The notes beneath the pieces were generated by a model. It was not told the DNA's origin and did no database searches. It worked only from the letters and a program-made list of their open reading frames with translations. Position numbers and translations under genes: made by a program. Shown here in pieces: positions 32,364 through 44,684 of a DNA stretch of 64,000 nucleotides. The DNA is from Micromonospora yasonensis (GTDB taxonomy: Bacteria; Actinomycetota; Actinomycetes; Mycobacteriales; Micromonosporaceae), in contig NZ_JAPDPH010000004.1 in NCBI RefSeq assembly GCF_026013475.1, positions 1-64,000 on the forward strand, written 5' to 3'. Numbering within the stretch: the stretch's first letter is position 1; the number at the start of each line of letters is the position of its first letter.

Positions 32364-32383
32364 TATGACCCCGGTCATAGACT
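32364..32383. promoter_or_regulatory. candidate operator overlapping the quinone-reductase promoter
   Basis: TATGACC-CC-GGTCATA (32364-32379) is a perfect inverted repeat with a 2-bp centre. Its right end overlaps the -10-like TAGACT (32378-32383), 53 bp before ATG 32436. Position fits a repressor site. Confidence 0.45.
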
Positions 32384-32435
32384 CCAACCCGATCGGCTTG
32401 TGAAGCATTTCACGAGCATGCGGGAGGAGGCGCAG

Positions 32436-33710
32436 ATGACCGCGGTGGAGAACGACGCCGACGTGATCGTCGTGGGCGCCGGTCCCGGAGGATCGGCAAC
32501 CGCGTACCACCTGGCCCGGCACGGCGTACGCGTGCTGCTGCTGGAAAAGACCGAATTTCCCCGGGAGAAGGTCTGCGGCGACGGGCTGACCCCGCGCGCC
32601 GTGCGGCAGCTCATCCGGATGGGCGTGGACACCTCGCCCGAGGCCGGCTGGCTGCACAACAAGGGCCTCCGGGTGATCGGCGGCGGGGTACGCCTGGAAC
32701 TGGACTGGCCCGACCTGGCCAGCTTCCCCAACTACGGTCTGGTCCGGACCCGGCTCGACTTCGACGACCTGCTCGCCCAGCGGGCCGTCGCCGCTGGGGC
32801 GAAGCTGCGGACCGGCGTGAACGTGATGGGCCCGGTGCTGGACGCCGACGACCGGGTGATCGGCGTGCAGGCCGAGGTGGGCCCGGACAAGGAGCCGGCC
32901 ACCTTCCACGCCCCGCTGGTGGTCGCCGCGGACGGCGTGTCCGGCCGCTTCCCGCTCGCCCTCGGGCTGACCAAGCGGGAGGACCGGCCGATCGGCGTCG
33001 CGGTACGCCGCTACTACCGGTCACCGGCCAAGCACGACGACGACTACCTGGAGTCGTGGCTGGAGCTGCGGGCCAAGGGCAGCGACGCGCTGCTCCCCGG
33101 GTACGGCTGGATCTTCGGCCTGGGTGACGGCCGGGTCAACGTCGGCCTGGGTGTGCTCAACTCCTCAGCCGCCTTCGGCAAGACCAACTACCGGCGGCTG
33201 CTCACCGACTGGCTGGCCAACACCCCCGAGGACTGGGGGATGACCGACGAGGCCAACGCGGAGGGGCCGACCCTCGGCGCCGCGCTGCCGATGGGCTTCA
33301 ACCGGGTCCCGCACTACACCCGCGGCGTGCTGCTGGTCGGCGACTCCGGCGGCATGGTCAACCCGTTCAACGGCGAGGGCATCGCGTACGCGATGGAGTC
33401 CGGTGAGCTGGCCGCCGAGGTGGCGGTGCAGGCGCTCGCCCGACCGGCCGGCGTCGAGCGGGAGCGGGCGCTGATGGCGTATCCGCAGGAGCTCAAGGCC
33501 CGCTTCGGCGGCTACTACCGGCTCGGCGGGATCTTCGTGAAGCTGATCGGCCGGCCGGAGGTCATGCGGCTGGCCACCAAGCACGGCATGCCGCACCCGA
33601 TGCTGATGCGCTTCGTGCTCAAGCTGCTGGCCAACCTGACCGACCCCCGGGGCGGGGACGCGATGGACCGGATCATCAACGCGATGACGAGGGTGGCGCC
33701 AGCCGTGTAG
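32436..33710 (+). CDS. geranylgeranyl-reductase-family flavoprotein (MenJ-like menaquinone side-chain reductase)
   Basis: 424-residue FAD-dependent reductase. The N-terminal dinucleotide fold DVIVVGAGPGGSATAYHLAR and EKTEFPREKVCGDGLTPRAV define the GGR family; GVLLVGDSGGMVNPFNGEGI is the second FAD motif. Relatives reduce isoprenoid double bonds; the position between menG and nuoA makes partial saturation of the menaquinone tail, as by mycobacterial MenJ, the best guess. Start at ATG 32436 with GGAGGAGG 7 nt upstream. Preceded by the inverted repeat at 32364. Confidence 0.88.
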   Translation: MTAVENDADVIVVGAGPGGSATAYHLARHGVRVLLLEKTEFPREKVCGDGLTPRAVRQLIRMGVDTSPEAGWLHNKGLRVIGGGVRLELDWPDLASFPNYGLVRTRLDFDDLLAQRAVAAGAKLRTGVNVMGPVLDADDRVIGVQAEVGPDKEPATFHAPLVVAADGVSGRFPLALGLTKREDRPIGVAVRRYYRSPAKHDDDYLESWLELRAKGSDALLPGYGWIFGLGDGRVNVGLGVLNSSAAFGKTNYRRLLTDWLANTPEDWGMTDEANAEGPTLGAALPMGFNRVPHYTRGVLLVGDSGGMVNPFNGEGIAYAMESGELAAEVAVQALARPAGVERERALMAYPQELKARFGGYYRLGGIFVKLIGRPEVMRLATKHGMPHPMLMRFVLKLLANLTDPRGGDAMDRIINAMTRVAPAV

Positions 33711-33715
33711 ACCAG

Positions 33716-33747
33716 CGGCTCCGGGGGCGACGGCGCCTCCGGAGCCG
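33716..33747 (+). terminator. hairpin after the quinone reductase gene
   Basis: CGGCTCCGG pairs with CCGGAGCCG across a GC-rich 14-nt loop that can itself fold, 6 nt after the stop and upstream of the nuo promoter region. Confidence 0.7.
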
Positions 33748-33843
33748 GCAAAGATCGACCCCGCCGGCCGAGGTCCCGAGGGACGTGAATAGTGTGATTT
33801 TCGCTAACGACCGAGGTCAGAGAAGGACGAGCAGGAGACAACG

Positions 33844-34209
33844 ATGACGCTCTCTCCTTACGCACCGATCATCGGGCTGTTCGCCCTCGCCGCGGGGTTC
33901 GCGCTGTTCTCCGTGGCCGCCGCCCGATTCGCCGGCCCACGGCGGTTCAACAAGGCCAAGCTCGAGGCGTACGAGTGCGGCATCGAGCCGAGCCCGCAGC
34001 CGGTCGGCGGCGGCCGGTTCCCGATCAAGTTCTACCTGACGGCGATGCTCTTCATCGTCTTCGACATCGAGATCATCTTCCTCTACCCCTGGGCGGTCTC
34101 CTTCGACGCCCTGCCGATCTTCGGCTTCGTGGAGATGGTCCTGTTCATCGTCGCGGTCTTCGTCGCCTACGCCTACGTCTGGCGGCGCGGCGGCCTGGAC
34201 TGGGACTGA
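33844..34209 (+). CDS. nuoA: NADH-quinone oxidoreductase subunit A
   Basis: 121-residue membrane subunit of complex I, three helices, opening the proton-pumping arm near the quinone site. Signatures: [11 protein letters not shown] and [25 protein letters not shown] precedes the ATG. It heads fourteen genes in standard nuoA-N order; a weak promoter (TAACGA near 33805) lies about 35 bp upstream. Confidence 0.95.
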   Translation: MTLSPYAPIIGLFALAAGFALFSVAAARFAGPRRFNKAKLEAYECGIEPSPQPVGGGRFPIKFYLTAMLFIVFDIEIIFLYPWAVSFDALPIFGFVEMVLFIVAVFVAYAYVWRRGGLDWD

Positions 34210-34223
34210 GGGAGGTACGGCAG

Positions 34224-34901
34224 ATGGGCATCGAGGAGAAGCTTCCCTCCGGCGTCCTGCTCACCACCGTCGAGAAGCTGGTCAACTGGTCGCGGAAGTC
34301 GTCCGTCTGGGGCGCCACCTTCGGCCTGGCCTGCTGCGCCATCGAGATGATGGCGGCCGGTGGCCCGCACTACGACATGGGCCGATGGGGCATGGAGGTC
34401 TTCCGGGCCTCGCCCCGGCAGGCGGACCTGATGATCGTGGCCGGCCGGGTCAGCCAGAAGATGGCTCCGGTCCTGCGCCAGATCTACGACCAGATGGCCG
34501 AGCCCCGCTGGGTGCTCTCCATGGGTGTCTGCGCCAGCAGCGGCGGCATGTTCAACAACTACGCCATCGTGCAGGGCGTCGACCACGTCGTCCCGGTCGA
34601 CATGTACCTCCCGGGCTGTCCGCCCCGCCCCGAGATGCTCATCGACGCGATCCTCAAGCTCCGCGAGAAGATCATGTACGAGCCGCTGGGCCCGAACGGC
34701 CGCAAGATGCTGGAGGCCCGCAAGGAGCGCGGTGACGTGCCCGTGGTGCCGTACGGCTCGATGCCGTCGTCGTACCGCAACGACAAGGCCCGGCGCGCCG
34801 AGTGGACCAGGGCGGTCCGCGAGGGGCGCGAGGAGCAGTTGCGGATCGAGAACTGGATGAAGGCGCAGAACCACCTCCACGTACACGGGGGCCCGAAGTG
34901 A
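34224..34901 (+). CDS. nuoB: NADH-quinone oxidoreductase subunit B
   Basis: 225 residues, peripheral-arm subunit carrying cluster N2 next to quinone. Cluster ligands are in [18 protein letters not shown] and LPGCPPRPE. The C-terminus is extended beyond about 185 by a Lys/Arg/Glu-rich tail, as in other actinobacteria. GGAGG upstream. Confidence 0.96.
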   Translation: MGIEEKLPSGVLLTTVEKLVNWSRKSSVWGATFGLACCAIEMMAAGGPHYDMGRWGMEVFRASPRQADLMIVAGRVSQKMAPVLRQIYDQMAEPRWVLSMGVCASSGGMFNNYAIVQGVDHVVPVDMYLPGCPPRPEMLIDAILKLREKIMYEPLGPNGRKMLEARKERGDVPVVPYGSMPSSYRNDKARRAEWTRAVREGREEQLRIENWMKAQNHLHVHGGPK

Positions 34902-35632
34902 CCGGATCGAATGACAACAGCACCGGGGGCGTGCCGGTACCGGTGACCCCGGCCGGGGCGACCAGCGGCGCACCGGCCGAGTACCCGCCGGCCAGCCCCG
35001 CCGGCCGCGGCATGTTCGGCGTGCAGGGCAGCGGCGACGTCTCCGGCTACGGCGGCCTGGTCCGCCCGCGCAAGCCGATCGAGGAGAGCCCCCGGCCGTA
35101 CGGCGGCTACTTCGACGAGGTGCGGGACGCGCTGGAGGAGGCGTACCCCGAGTTCGGCGACGCGATCGAGAAGGTCGTGGTCGACCGGGGCGAGCTGACC
35201 CTGCACGTACGCCCGGAGCGGATCGCCGAGGTCTGCCAGGTGATGCGCGACGACCTGGCGCTGCGCTTCGAGCTCTGCTCCTCGGTGTCCGGCGTGGACT
35301 ACCTGGGCGCGGAGGAGCGCCGGCTGCACGTGGTCTACCAGCTCACCTCGATGACCTACCGGCGCCGGGTCCGGCTGGAGGCCGCGGTCTCCGCCGACGA
35401 CCCGCACCTGCCGAGCGTCACCAGCGTCTACCCGACGGCCGACTGGCAGGAGCGGGAGACGTACGACATGTTCGGGATCGTCTTCGACGGCCACCCCAAC
35501 CTGACCCGGATCCTCATGCCGGACGACTGGGAAGGGCACCCGCAGCGCAAGGATTACCCCCTCGGCGGCGTGCCCGTCGAGTACAAGGGTGCGGAGATCC
35601 CGCCGCCGGACCGGAGGAGGTCCTACCAGTGA
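34898..35632 (+). CDS. nuoC: NADH-quinone oxidoreductase subunit C
   Basis: 244 residues, 30-kDa-type hydrophilic subunit. GTG overlaps the nuoB stop. An N-terminal Pro/Gly/Ala-rich extension of about 60 residues precedes the core ([16 protein letters not shown]). The core ends with the family signature [19 protein letters not shown] and RKDYPLGG. Confidence 0.95.
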   Translation: MTGSNDNSTGGVPVPVTPAGATSGAPAEYPPASPAGRGMFGVQGSGDVSGYGGLVRPRKPIEESPRPYGGYFDEVRDALEEAYPEFGDAIEKVVVDRGELTLHVRPERIAEVCQVMRDDLALRFELCSSVSGVDYLGAEERRLHVVYQLTSMTYRRRVRLEAAVSADDPHLPSVTSVYPTADWQERETYDMFGIVFDGHPNLTRILMPDDWEGHPQRKDYPLGGVPVEYKGAEIPPPDRRRSYQ

Positions 35633-36957
35633 CGACGTCGAACTACGCGACCGAGCGCGAGACCGCCGAGGGCAAGGTCTTCACCGTCACCGGTGGGGAC
35701 TGGGACCAGGTCGTCTCGGGTACGGACCCGATCAACGACGAGCGGATCGTCGTCAACATGGGCCCGCAGCACCCGTCCACGCACGGCGTGCTCCGGCTGA
35801 TCCTGGAGCTGGAGGGCGAGACGGTCCGCGAGGTCCGCTCGGTCGTCGGCTACCTGCACACCGGCATCGAGAAGAACCTGGAATACCGCAACTGGGTCCA
35901 GGGCTCGACCTTCGTGACCCGGATGGACTACCTCTCCCCACTGTTCAACGAGACGGCGTACGCGCTGGCGGTGGAGAAGCTGCTCGGCATCACCGACGAC
36001 ATCACCGAGCGGGCCACCACCATCCGGGTGCTGATGATGGAGCTCAACCGGATCTCCTCGCACCTGGTCTGGCTGGCCACCACCGGCATGGAGCTGGGCG
36101 CGATCTCGATCATGCTGTACGGCTTCCGTGAGCGGGAGTACATCCTCGACATCTTCGAGACCATCACCGGCCTGCGCATGAACCACGCGTACGTGCGCCC
36201 GGGCGGGGTGGCTCAGGACGTGCCGGACGACGCGATCGTCAAGATCCGCAAGTTCCTGAAGATGATGCCGAAGAAGCTCAAGGAGTACGAGGATCTCCTC
36301 TCCGGCCAGCCGATCTGGACCGAGCGCACCAAGAACGTGGCGGTGCTCGACGTGACCGCCTGCGTCGCGCTCGGCGTCACCGGCCCGGTGCTTCGCTCCG
36401 CCGGTCTCGCCTGGGACCTGCGCAAGACCATGCCGTACTGCGGTTACGAGACGTACGAGTTCGACGTCCCGACCCACACCGACGGCGACGTCTGGGGCCG
36501 CTACCTGGTCCGGCTCGCCGAGATCCGGGAGTCGCTGAAGCTGGTGGAGCAGGCGGTGGACCGGCTGGCCAAGCCGGGCCCGGTGATGGTGTCCGACAAG
36601 AAGATCGCCTGGCCGGCGCAGCTGGCCATCGGCGTCGACGGCATGGGCAACTCGCTGGAGCACGTCGCGAAGATCATGGGTCAGTCGATGGAGTCGCTGA
36701 TCCACCACTTCAAGCTCGTCACCGAGGGCTTCCGGGTCCCGCCCGGCCAGGTGTACGTCGGCATCGAGTCGCCCCGCGGCGAGCTGGGCGTGCACGCCGT
36801 CTCGGACGGCGGCACCCGGCCGTACCGGGTGCACTACCGGGAACCGAGCTTCGTCAACCTCCAGGCGCTCCCGGCGATGGCCGAGGGCGGCCTGATCGCC
36901 GACGTGATCGCCGGTGGCGCCTCGCTGGACCCCGTGATGGGTGGATGTGACCGATGA
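35629..36957 (+). CDS. nuoD: NADH-quinone oxidoreductase subunit D
   Basis: 442 residues, 49-kDa subunit forming the quinone pocket with NuoB. Motifs [39 protein letters not shown] and [17 protein letters not shown] overlaps the nuoC stop by 4 nt. Separate from NuoC, not fused as in enterobacteria. Confidence 0.97.
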   Translation: MTTSNYATERETAEGKVFTVTGGDWDQVVSGTDPINDERIVVNMGPQHPSTHGVLRLILELEGETVREVRSVVGYLHTGIEKNLEYRNWVQGSTFVTRMDYLSPLFNETAYALAVEKLLGITDDITERATTIRVLMMELNRISSHLVWLATTGMELGAISIMLYGFREREYILDIFETITGLRMNHAYVRPGGVAQDVPDDAIVKIRKFLKMMPKKLKEYEDLLSGQPIWTERTKNVAVLDVTACVALGVTGPVLRSAGLAWDLRKTMPYCGYETYEFDVPTHTDGDVWGRYLVRLAEIRESLKLVEQAVDRLAKPGPVMVSDKKIAWPAQLAIGVDGMGNSLEHVAKIMGQSMESLIHHFKLVTEGFRVPPGQVYVGIESPRGELGVHAVSDGGTRPYRVHYREPSFVNLQALPAMAEGGLIADVIAGGASLDPVMGGCDR

Positions 36958-37789
36958 CTGTGTTTACGGAAGAGACCCGGGCCCGGGCGCGGGAGATCAT
37001 CGCCCGCTACCCGGCGGACCGGTCCCGCTCGGCCCTGCTGCCGCTGCTGCACCTGGTCCAGTCCGAGGAGGGGTACGTCTCCCCGGCCGGCGTCGAGTTC
37101 TGCGCCGAGGTGCTCGGCCTGAACAAGGCCCAGGTCGGCGCGGTGGCCACCTTCTACACGATGTACAAGCGCAAGCCCACCGGTGACTACCTGGTCAGCG
37201 TCTGCACCAACACGATGTGCAACGTGCTGGGCGGCCAGCAGGTCTACGACACCCTCGCCGAGCACCTCGGCGTCGGGCACGACGAGACCACCGAGGACGG
37301 GAAGATCACCCTGGAGCACGCCGAGTGCCTGGCGGCGTGCGACTACGGCCCGGTGATGACGGTCAACTACGACTTCTTCGACAACGTCGACGCGCAGACC
37401 GCGCTGGACGTGGTCGATGAGCTGCGCGCCGGCGGCCGGCCGATGCCGACCCGGGGCGCCCGGCTCTGCACGCTGAAGGAGATGGCCGTCCAGCTCGCCG
37501 GGTTCGCCGACGAGCGCCCCGGCGCGGTGGCCGACGGCGGGCCGGGCGAGCCGAGCCTGCGCGGCCTGCGCCTGGCCGAGCAGAACGGCATCTCGGTGCC
37601 GGGCTTCGACCCGAACACCCCGATCCGGAGCAAGGCCGAGGCCGACCAGGCCGCCGCCGCGGCGAAGGCGAAGGCCGAGGCCGCTCAGGCCGCCGGCGCG
37701 GCCGCCAACCCGCCGGCCGCCGACCGCAAGCCGGCCGGCGACGCGGCCAGGGCGCAGCAGCGCAACCTCAAGGAAGCGGAGGCTCAGAA

Positions 37790-37793
<4 letters not shown>
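36954..37793 (+). CDS. nuoE: NADH-quinone oxidoreductase subunit E with extended C-terminus
   Basis: 279 residues, 24-kDa thioredoxin-fold subunit with 2Fe-2S cluster N1a; ligands in [13 protein letters not shown] and [10 protein letters not shown]. The core fits about 1-165, but the protein continues for about 110 residues: a linker ([17 protein letters not shown]), then an Ala/Lys-rich low-complexity region ([20 protein letters not shown]). Bacterial NuoE is usually about 160-180. The tail overlaps nuoF normally, so it is translated. Confidence 0.95.
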
Positions 37794-39105
<1,312 letters not shown>

Positions 39106-39106
<1 letters not shown>

Positions 39107-41592
39107 TGACCGACGTAGCCAAGCAGACCGAGACCGTCACGCTGACCATCGACGGCGTCCAGGTCACCGCGCCCAAGGGGACGCTGCTGATCCGGGTCGC
39201 CGAGCAGCTGGGCACCGAGATCCCCCGGTTCTGCGACCACCCGCTGCTGGCCCCGGCCGGCGCCTGCCGGCAGTGCCTGGTGGAGGTGGAGGGCCAGCGC
39301 AAGCCGGTCGCCTCCTGCACCCAGACCGTCGCCGACGGCATGGTGGTACGGACCCAGCTCACCTCCCCGGTCGCCAAGAAGGCGCAGGAGGGGATCATGG
39401 AGCTGCTGCTGGTGAACCACCCCCTGGACTGCCCGATGTGCGACAAGGGCGGCGAGTGCCCGCTGCAGAACCAGGCGATGTCGACCGGCCGGACCGACTC
39501 GCGGTTCCACGAGCACAAGCGGGAGTACCCGAAGCCGCTGGAGATCAGCACCCAGGTGCTGCTCGACCGCGAGCGCTGCGTGCTCTGCCAGCGCTGCACC
39601 CGGTTCTCCGAGGAGATCGCCGGCGACAAGTTCATCGACCTGATGGGCCGGTCGTCCGCCGAGGAGATCAACATCTACCGGGACGACGCGTACGGGGCGG
39701 AGGCCGGGGATGACGCGGGCGATGTCCCGTTCAACTCGTACTTCTCCGGGAACACGGTGCAGATCTGCCCGGTCGGCGCGCTGACCGGCGCCCAGTACCG
39801 GTTCCGGGCCCGCCCGTTCGACCTGGTCTCCACCCCGAGCGTCTGCGAGCACTGCTCCGCCGGCTGCGCCCAGCGCACCGACTGGCGGCGCGGCAAGGTG
39901 CTGCGCCGGCTGGCCGGCGACGACCCGGCGGTGAACGAGGAGTGGAACTGCGACAAGGGCCGCTGGGGCTTCCAGTACGCCCGGGCCTTCGACCGGCTCA
40001 CCACCCCGTTGGTGCGCGACGAGCGGACCGGTGAGCTGCGCGAGGCGTCCTGGAGCGAGGCGCTGACCCGGGCCGCCGAGGGGCTGCGTGCCGCCCGGGA
40101 GGGCGGGCAGGGTTCGGCGGTGCTCACCGGCGGCCGGCTGACCGTCGAGGACGCGTACGCGTACGCCAAGTTCGCCCGGGTCGCGCTGCACACCAACGAC
40201 ATCGACTTCCGGGCCCGCCCGGTCTCCCGCGAGGAGGCCGAGTTCCTGGCCAGCAGCGTCGCCGGGGTCACCGACGTGACCTACCCGGACGTGGAGAACG
40301 CGCCCGCGGTGGTGCTGGTCGGCCTGGAGCCGGAGGAGGAGTGCCCGATCCTCTTCCTGCGGCTGCGCAAGGCGTACCTGAAGAAGAAGCTCACGGTGTA
40401 CGCGATCGCGCCGTTCGCGACCCGCGGCCTGGAGAAGCTCGGGGCCAAGCTGGCCCGGGTGGTGCCCGGCGAGGAGGCCAGCGTGCTGGCCGAGCACGCC
40501 ACCGTGGCCGAGGCGCTGAGCCGGCCGGGGGCGATCCTGATCGTCGGCGAGCGGCTGGGCGCGGTGCCCGGCGGGCTCTCCGCTGCGGCGGACGTCGCCC
40601 GGCGTACCGGGGCGAAGCTGGCCTGGGTGCCGCGGCGCGCGGGTGACCGCGGCGCGGTCGACGCGGGCTGCCTGCCCAACCTGCTGCCCGGCGGCCGCGT
40701 GGTCACCGAGCCGGCGTCCCGCGCCGAGCTGGGCGAGGCGTGGGACATCCCGGCCGGGGTGATCCCGAGCCAGGCCGGCCGGGACACCGACGGCATCCTC
40801 ACCGCGGCGGCCAACGGACAGCTCGGCGCCCTGGTGGTGGCCGGGGTGGACCCGGCCGACCTGGCCGACCCGCGCCTGGCCGAGCAGGCTCTGGACGCGG
40901 TGCCGTTCCTGGTCAGCTTCGAGCTGCGGATGAGCGCGGTGGCCCGCCGGGCGGACGTGGTCTTCCCGGTCGCCCCGGTGGTCGAGAAGGCCGGCAGTTT
41001 CCTGGACTGGGAGGGCCGGCTGCGCACCTTCGAGGCGGTGCTGGAGACCGACGCGATGAACGACGGCCGGGTGCTCGACGCGCTCGCCGCGCAGCTCGAC
41101 GTCCGGCTCGGCACCGGCGACGTGATGAGCGTCCGCCGGGAGCTGGGCTCGCTGCCGCCGACCCGGGTCGAGCGCCCGGGCGCGCCGGCCGTGGAGCCGG
41201 AGGCGGTGCCGCAGCCCGGCGCGGGGGAGGCCGTGCTGGCCACCTGGCACCAGCTGATCGACCTGGGCAGCCTCACCGACGGTGACGAGCACCTCGCCGG
41301 GACCGCCCGACCGCCGGTGGTCCGGTTGGGCAAGGGCACCGCGGAGGCGATCGGCGTGGCCGACGGCGACCCGGTGACCGTGGGCACCGACCGCGGCGCG
41401 GTCACCCTGCCGGCGGCGATCACCGAGATGCCGGACGGCGTCGTCTGGCTGCCGACCAACTCACCCGGCTCGACCGTCCGGCGCAGCCTCGGCGCGGCGT
41501 CCGGCGCGGTCGTGAAGGTCTCCGCCGCCGCGACAGCCGCGGACGCGGCCGGTCGCCCGGGCCCGCTCCTCAACGCTGGGGGTGTTCAATGA
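39106..41592 (+). CDS. nuoG: NADH-quinone oxidoreductase subunit G
   Basis: 828 residues, the largest peripheral subunit. N-terminal 2Fe-2S ferredoxin ([20 protein letters not shown]), 4Fe-4S motifs ([17 protein letters not shown] and [11 protein letters not shown]) and a molybdopterin-oxidoreductase-like C-terminal half that starts at [18 protein letters not shown] overlaps the nuoF stop (TGATG). The C-terminal third is Ala/Gly/Val-rich and less conserved. Confidence 0.97.
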
Positions 41593-42947
41593 GCACGGTC
41601 CTCGCGGCCGCGCAGGATCCGACGCTGGCCGACTTCGGTAGGGACCCGTGGTGGCTGGTCCTCGTCAAGATCGTCTTCGCCTTCGCCTTCGGTCTGCTGG
41701 CCACCCTGCTCGGCGTCTGGTTCGAGCGCCGGGTGGTCGGCTACATGCAGGTGCGGCCCGGCCCCAACCAGGTCGGCCCGTTCGGCCTGCTGCAGACCCT
41801 GGCCGACGGTCTGAAGATGGCCTTCAAGGAGGACATCCTCCCGCGGACCGCCGACAAGGTCGTCTACTTCTTCGCCCCGACCATCTCGGTGATCTGCGCG
41901 GTCACCGCGCTGTCGGTGGTGCCGTTCGGGCCGAAGGTGAGCATCTTCGGGCACTGGACGCCGCTGCAAGTCACCGACGTGCCGGTGGCGGTGCTGGTGC
42001 TGCTGGCCTGCTCCTCGATGGGCATCTACGGCATCGTGCTCGGCGGCTGGGCCTCCGGCTCGACCTACCCGCTGCTGGGTGGTCTCCGGTCCAGCGCCCA
42101 GATGATCTCGTACGAGGTCGCCATGGGGCTGAGCATCGTGGCGGTGTTCATGACCGCCGGCACGATGTCCACCAGCGGGATCGTCGCCGCCCAGGCGCAC
42201 GGCTCGAAGCTGGACGTCTTCGGCTGGAATGTCACCGCGCCGGGCTGGTACGCGATCCTGCTGCTGCCCAGCTTCATCATCTTCTTCATCGCCACGGTCG
42301 GTGAGACCAACCGGGCACCGTTCGACCTGCCCGAGGCGGAGTCGGAGCTGGTCGCGGGCTTCATGACCGAGTACAGCTCGCTGAAGTTCGCGCTCTTCAT
42401 GCTCTCCGAGTACGTCTCGATGGTGACCATGTCCGCGGTCACCACCACCCTCTTCCTGGGCGGCTGGCGGGCACCGGCGCCGATCACCACCTTCTGGGCC
42501 GGCGCCAACTCCGGCTGGTGGCCGATGCTCTGGTTCTTCGCCAAGGTGATCCTGCTGGTCTTCGTCTTCGTCTGGCTGCGGGGCACGCTGCCCCGGCTCC
42601 GGTACGACCAGTTCATGCGCTTCGGCTGGAAGGTCCTGCTGCCGATCAACCTGGTCTGGATCCTGGTGCTGGCCGGGCTGCGCTCGATCGAGGACTGGGA
42701 GCGGCCGCAGCGGCTGCTCGCCACCGCCATCGGCGCGGGCGTCCTGCTGCTCGCCACGCTGCTGTGGCCGAGCAAGCGCAAGGCGCCGAAGCCGCCGCTG
42801 CAGGAGCAGGTCAACAGCCGGCCGCACGGCAGCTTCCCGCTGCCCCCGATGGACCTGCAGGTACCACCGAGCCCGCGCACCAAGCGCGTGGTCGCCGAGC
42901 GGGAGCCGGCCAACGTCGTCGCCGGCACGGACTCCAGGGAGGTGTGA
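41589..42947 (+). CDS. nuoH: NADH-quinone oxidoreductase subunit H
   Basis: 452 residues, membrane subunit at the quinone-site/pump junction with about eight helices. Motifs [37 protein letters not shown], and [11 protein letters not shown]. The C-terminus has an extra roughly 70-residue hydrophilic tail ([20 protein letters not shown] onwards), common in actinobacteria. ATG overlaps nuoG by 4 nt. Confidence 0.97.
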   Translation: MSTVLAAAQDPTLADFGRDPWWLVLVKIVFAFAFGLLATLLGVWFERRVVGYMQVRPGPNQVGPFGLLQTLADGLKMAFKEDILPRTADKVVYFFAPTISVICAVTALSVVPFGPKVSIFGHWTPLQVTDVPVAVLVLLACSSMGIYGIVLGGWASGSTYPLLGGLRSSAQMISYEVAMGLSIVAVFMTAGTMSTSGIVAAQAHGSKLDVFGWNVTAPGWYAILLLPSFIIFFIATVGETNRAPFDLPEAESELVAGFMTEYSSLKFALFMLSEYVSMVTMSAVTTTLFLGGWRAPAPITTFWAGANSGWWPMLWFFAKVILLVFVFVWLRGTLPRLRYDQFMRFGWKVLLPINLVWILVLAGLRSIEDWERPQRLLATAIGAGVLLLATLLWPSKRKAPKPPLQEQVNSRPHGSFPLPPMDLQVPPSPRTKRVVAEREPANVVAGTDSREV

Positions 42948-42948
42948 C

Positions 42949-43590
42949 GTGGGCGCGATCACCGGAACGTTCAAGGGCTTCGGGGTCACCTTCTCGCACA
43001 TGTTCAGGAAGGTCGTCACCACCGACTACCCGTTCAAGCCGCCGGTCTCGGCGCCGCGCTACCACGGGCGGCACATCCTCAACCGGCACCCGGACGGGTT
43101 GGAGAAGTGCATCGGCTGTGAGCTGTGCGCCTGGGCCTGCCCGGCCGACGCGATCTACGTGGAGGGTGGCGACAACACCGAGGAGCAGCGCTTCTCCCCG
43201 GGTGAGCGGTACGCCAGCGTCTACCAGATCAACTACGCCCGCTGCATCTTCTGCGGGCTCTGCATCGAGGCCTGCCCGACCCGCTCGCTCACCATGAGCA
43301 ACGAGTACGAGCTGGCCCGGGACAACCGGCAGGACCTGATCTTCACCAAGGAGCAGCTGCTCGCGCCGCTGCTGCCGGGGATGGAGCAGCCGCCGCACCC
43401 GATGTGGCTGGGCGACAGCGAGAAGGACTACTACGTCGGCGGCCTGACCAACCCGGGCACCTCGGCCGGCGCCGAGCGGTCCCCGATGGGGCCCGGCCGG
43501 TACCGGGTGGACGAGCACCCCGGGGTGACCTTCCCGGGCGCCGAGCAGGCGGCCCAGCGGGCGGCGGCAGGCAAGGGAGACACGGCATGA
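42949..43590 (+). CDS. nuoI: NADH-quinone oxidoreductase subunit I
   Basis: 213 residues, two 4Fe-4S clusters linking the peripheral arm to N2. [17 protein letters not shown] and [17 protein letters not shown] are the paired motifs. GTG one base after the nuoH stop. C-terminal Gly/Ala-rich tail. Confidence 0.97.
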   Translation: MGAITGTFKGFGVTFSHMFRKVVTTDYPFKPPVSAPRYHGRHILNRHPDGLEKCIGCELCAWACPADAIYVEGGDNTEEQRFSPGERYASVYQINYARCIFCGLCIEACPTRSLTMSNEYELARDNRQDLIFTKEQLLAPLLPGMEQPPHPMWLGDSEKDYYVGGLTNPGTSAGAERSPMGPGRYRVDEHPGVTFPGAEQAAQRAAAGKGDTA

Positions 43591-44360
43591 CCACGCAGAC
43601 GGTGCTCGCCGAGGCGGCCTCGGTCGGCGGCGGCGAGGCGGTGACCTTCTGGATCCTCGCCCCGCTGGCCCTGATCGGCGCGATCGGCATGGTGTGGGCG
43701 CGCAACGCGGTGCACTCGGCGCTCTGGCTGGTGCTGACCATGCTCTGCCTGGGCGTGTTCTACGTCCTCCAGGCGGGGCCGTTCATCGGCATGGTGCAGA
43801 TCATCGTCTACACCGGCGCGATCATGATGCTCTTCCTGTTCGTGCTGATGCTGGTCGGCCGGGACGCCTCCGACTCGCTGATCGAGACGCTGCGCGGGCA
43901 GCGTACGGCGGCGATCGTGCTGGCTCTCGGCTTCGCCGGCCTGGTCGGCACCGGGCTCTATCGGGCGCTCGACGGCGTCCGGGCCGTCGGCTTGGACAAG
44001 CCGAACGGCGAGGGCAACGTGCAGGGCATCGCCCGGCTGCTCTTCACCAAGTACGTCTTCGCCTTCGAGCTGACCTCCGCGCTGCTGATCACGGCGGCCG
44101 TCGGCGCGATGGTGCTGGCGCACGTCGAGCGGCGCAAGCAGGACAAGATGGACCAGATCGCCACCATGAAGGCCCGGTTCCGCCCCGGCAACTACCCCGG
44201 TCCGAAGCCCGGCCCGGGCGTCTTCGCCACCTCGACCTCGGTGGCCACGCCGGCCCGTCTGCCCGACGGCCGGCTGACCGAGCGGAGCATCCCGGAGATC
44301 CTGCCGGCGCGGGAGCTGACCGCCGAGGAAACCTCCCTGAAGGGGACGGAAAGGAAATGA
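43587..44360 (+). CDS. nuoJ: NADH-quinone oxidoreductase subunit J
   Basis: 257 residues, membrane subunit with about five helices; [21 protein letters not shown] is the diagnostic block. A hydrophilic C-terminal extension of about 65 residues ([18 protein letters not shown] onwards) follows the last helix. ATG overlaps nuoI by 4 nt. Confidence 0.95.
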   Translation: MTTQTVLAEAASVGGGEAVTFWILAPLALIGAIGMVWARNAVHSALWLVLTMLCLGVFYVLQAGPFIGMVQIIVYTGAIMMLFLFVLMLVGRDASDSLIETLRGQRTAAIVLALGFAGLVGTGLYRALDGVRAVGLDKPNGEGNVQGIARLLFTKYVFAFELTSALLITAAVGAMVLAHVERRKQDKMDQIATMKARFRPGNYPGPKPGPGVFATSTSVATPARLPDGRLTERSIPEILPARELTAEETSLKGTERK

Positions 44361-44674
44361 GCAGTTTCTTCTCGGTCGAGCCGAGCTACTACCTGGTCCT
44401 CGCCGCGGTGCTCTTCACCATCGGCGCGGTCGGAGTGCTGGTCCGGCGCAACGCGATCGTCCTGTTCATGTGCGTCGAGTTGATGCTCAACGCGGCGAAC
44501 CTGACGCTGGTCACCTTCAGCCGGATCAACGGCGACCTGAACGGCCAGATCATGGCGTTCTTCGTGATGGTGGTGGCGGCGGCCGAGGTCGTGGTCGGGC
44601 TCGCGATCATCATGTCGATCTTCCGGACCCGGCGCTCGGCGAGCGTCGACGACGCCAACCTGCTGAAGTACTGA
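44357..44674 (+). CDS. nuoK: NADH-quinone oxidoreductase subunit K
   Basis: 105 residues, three helices. Conserved glutamates in [17 protein letters not shown] and [15 protein letters not shown] form part of the proton path. ATG overlaps nuoJ by 4 nt. Confidence 0.96.
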   Translation: MSSFFSVEPSYYLVLAAVLFTIGAVGVLVRRNAIVLFMCVELMLNAANLTLVTFSRINGDLNGQIMAFFVMVVAAAEVVVGLAIIMSIFRTRRSASVDDANLLKY

Positions 44675-44684
44675 GGGGCCCGCG

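Noticed and set aside
33793-33810. Possible Rex (redox) operator before nuoA (TGTGA...CTAAC)
   Set aside because: Only the left half-site TGTGA is good; the right half does not mirror it.
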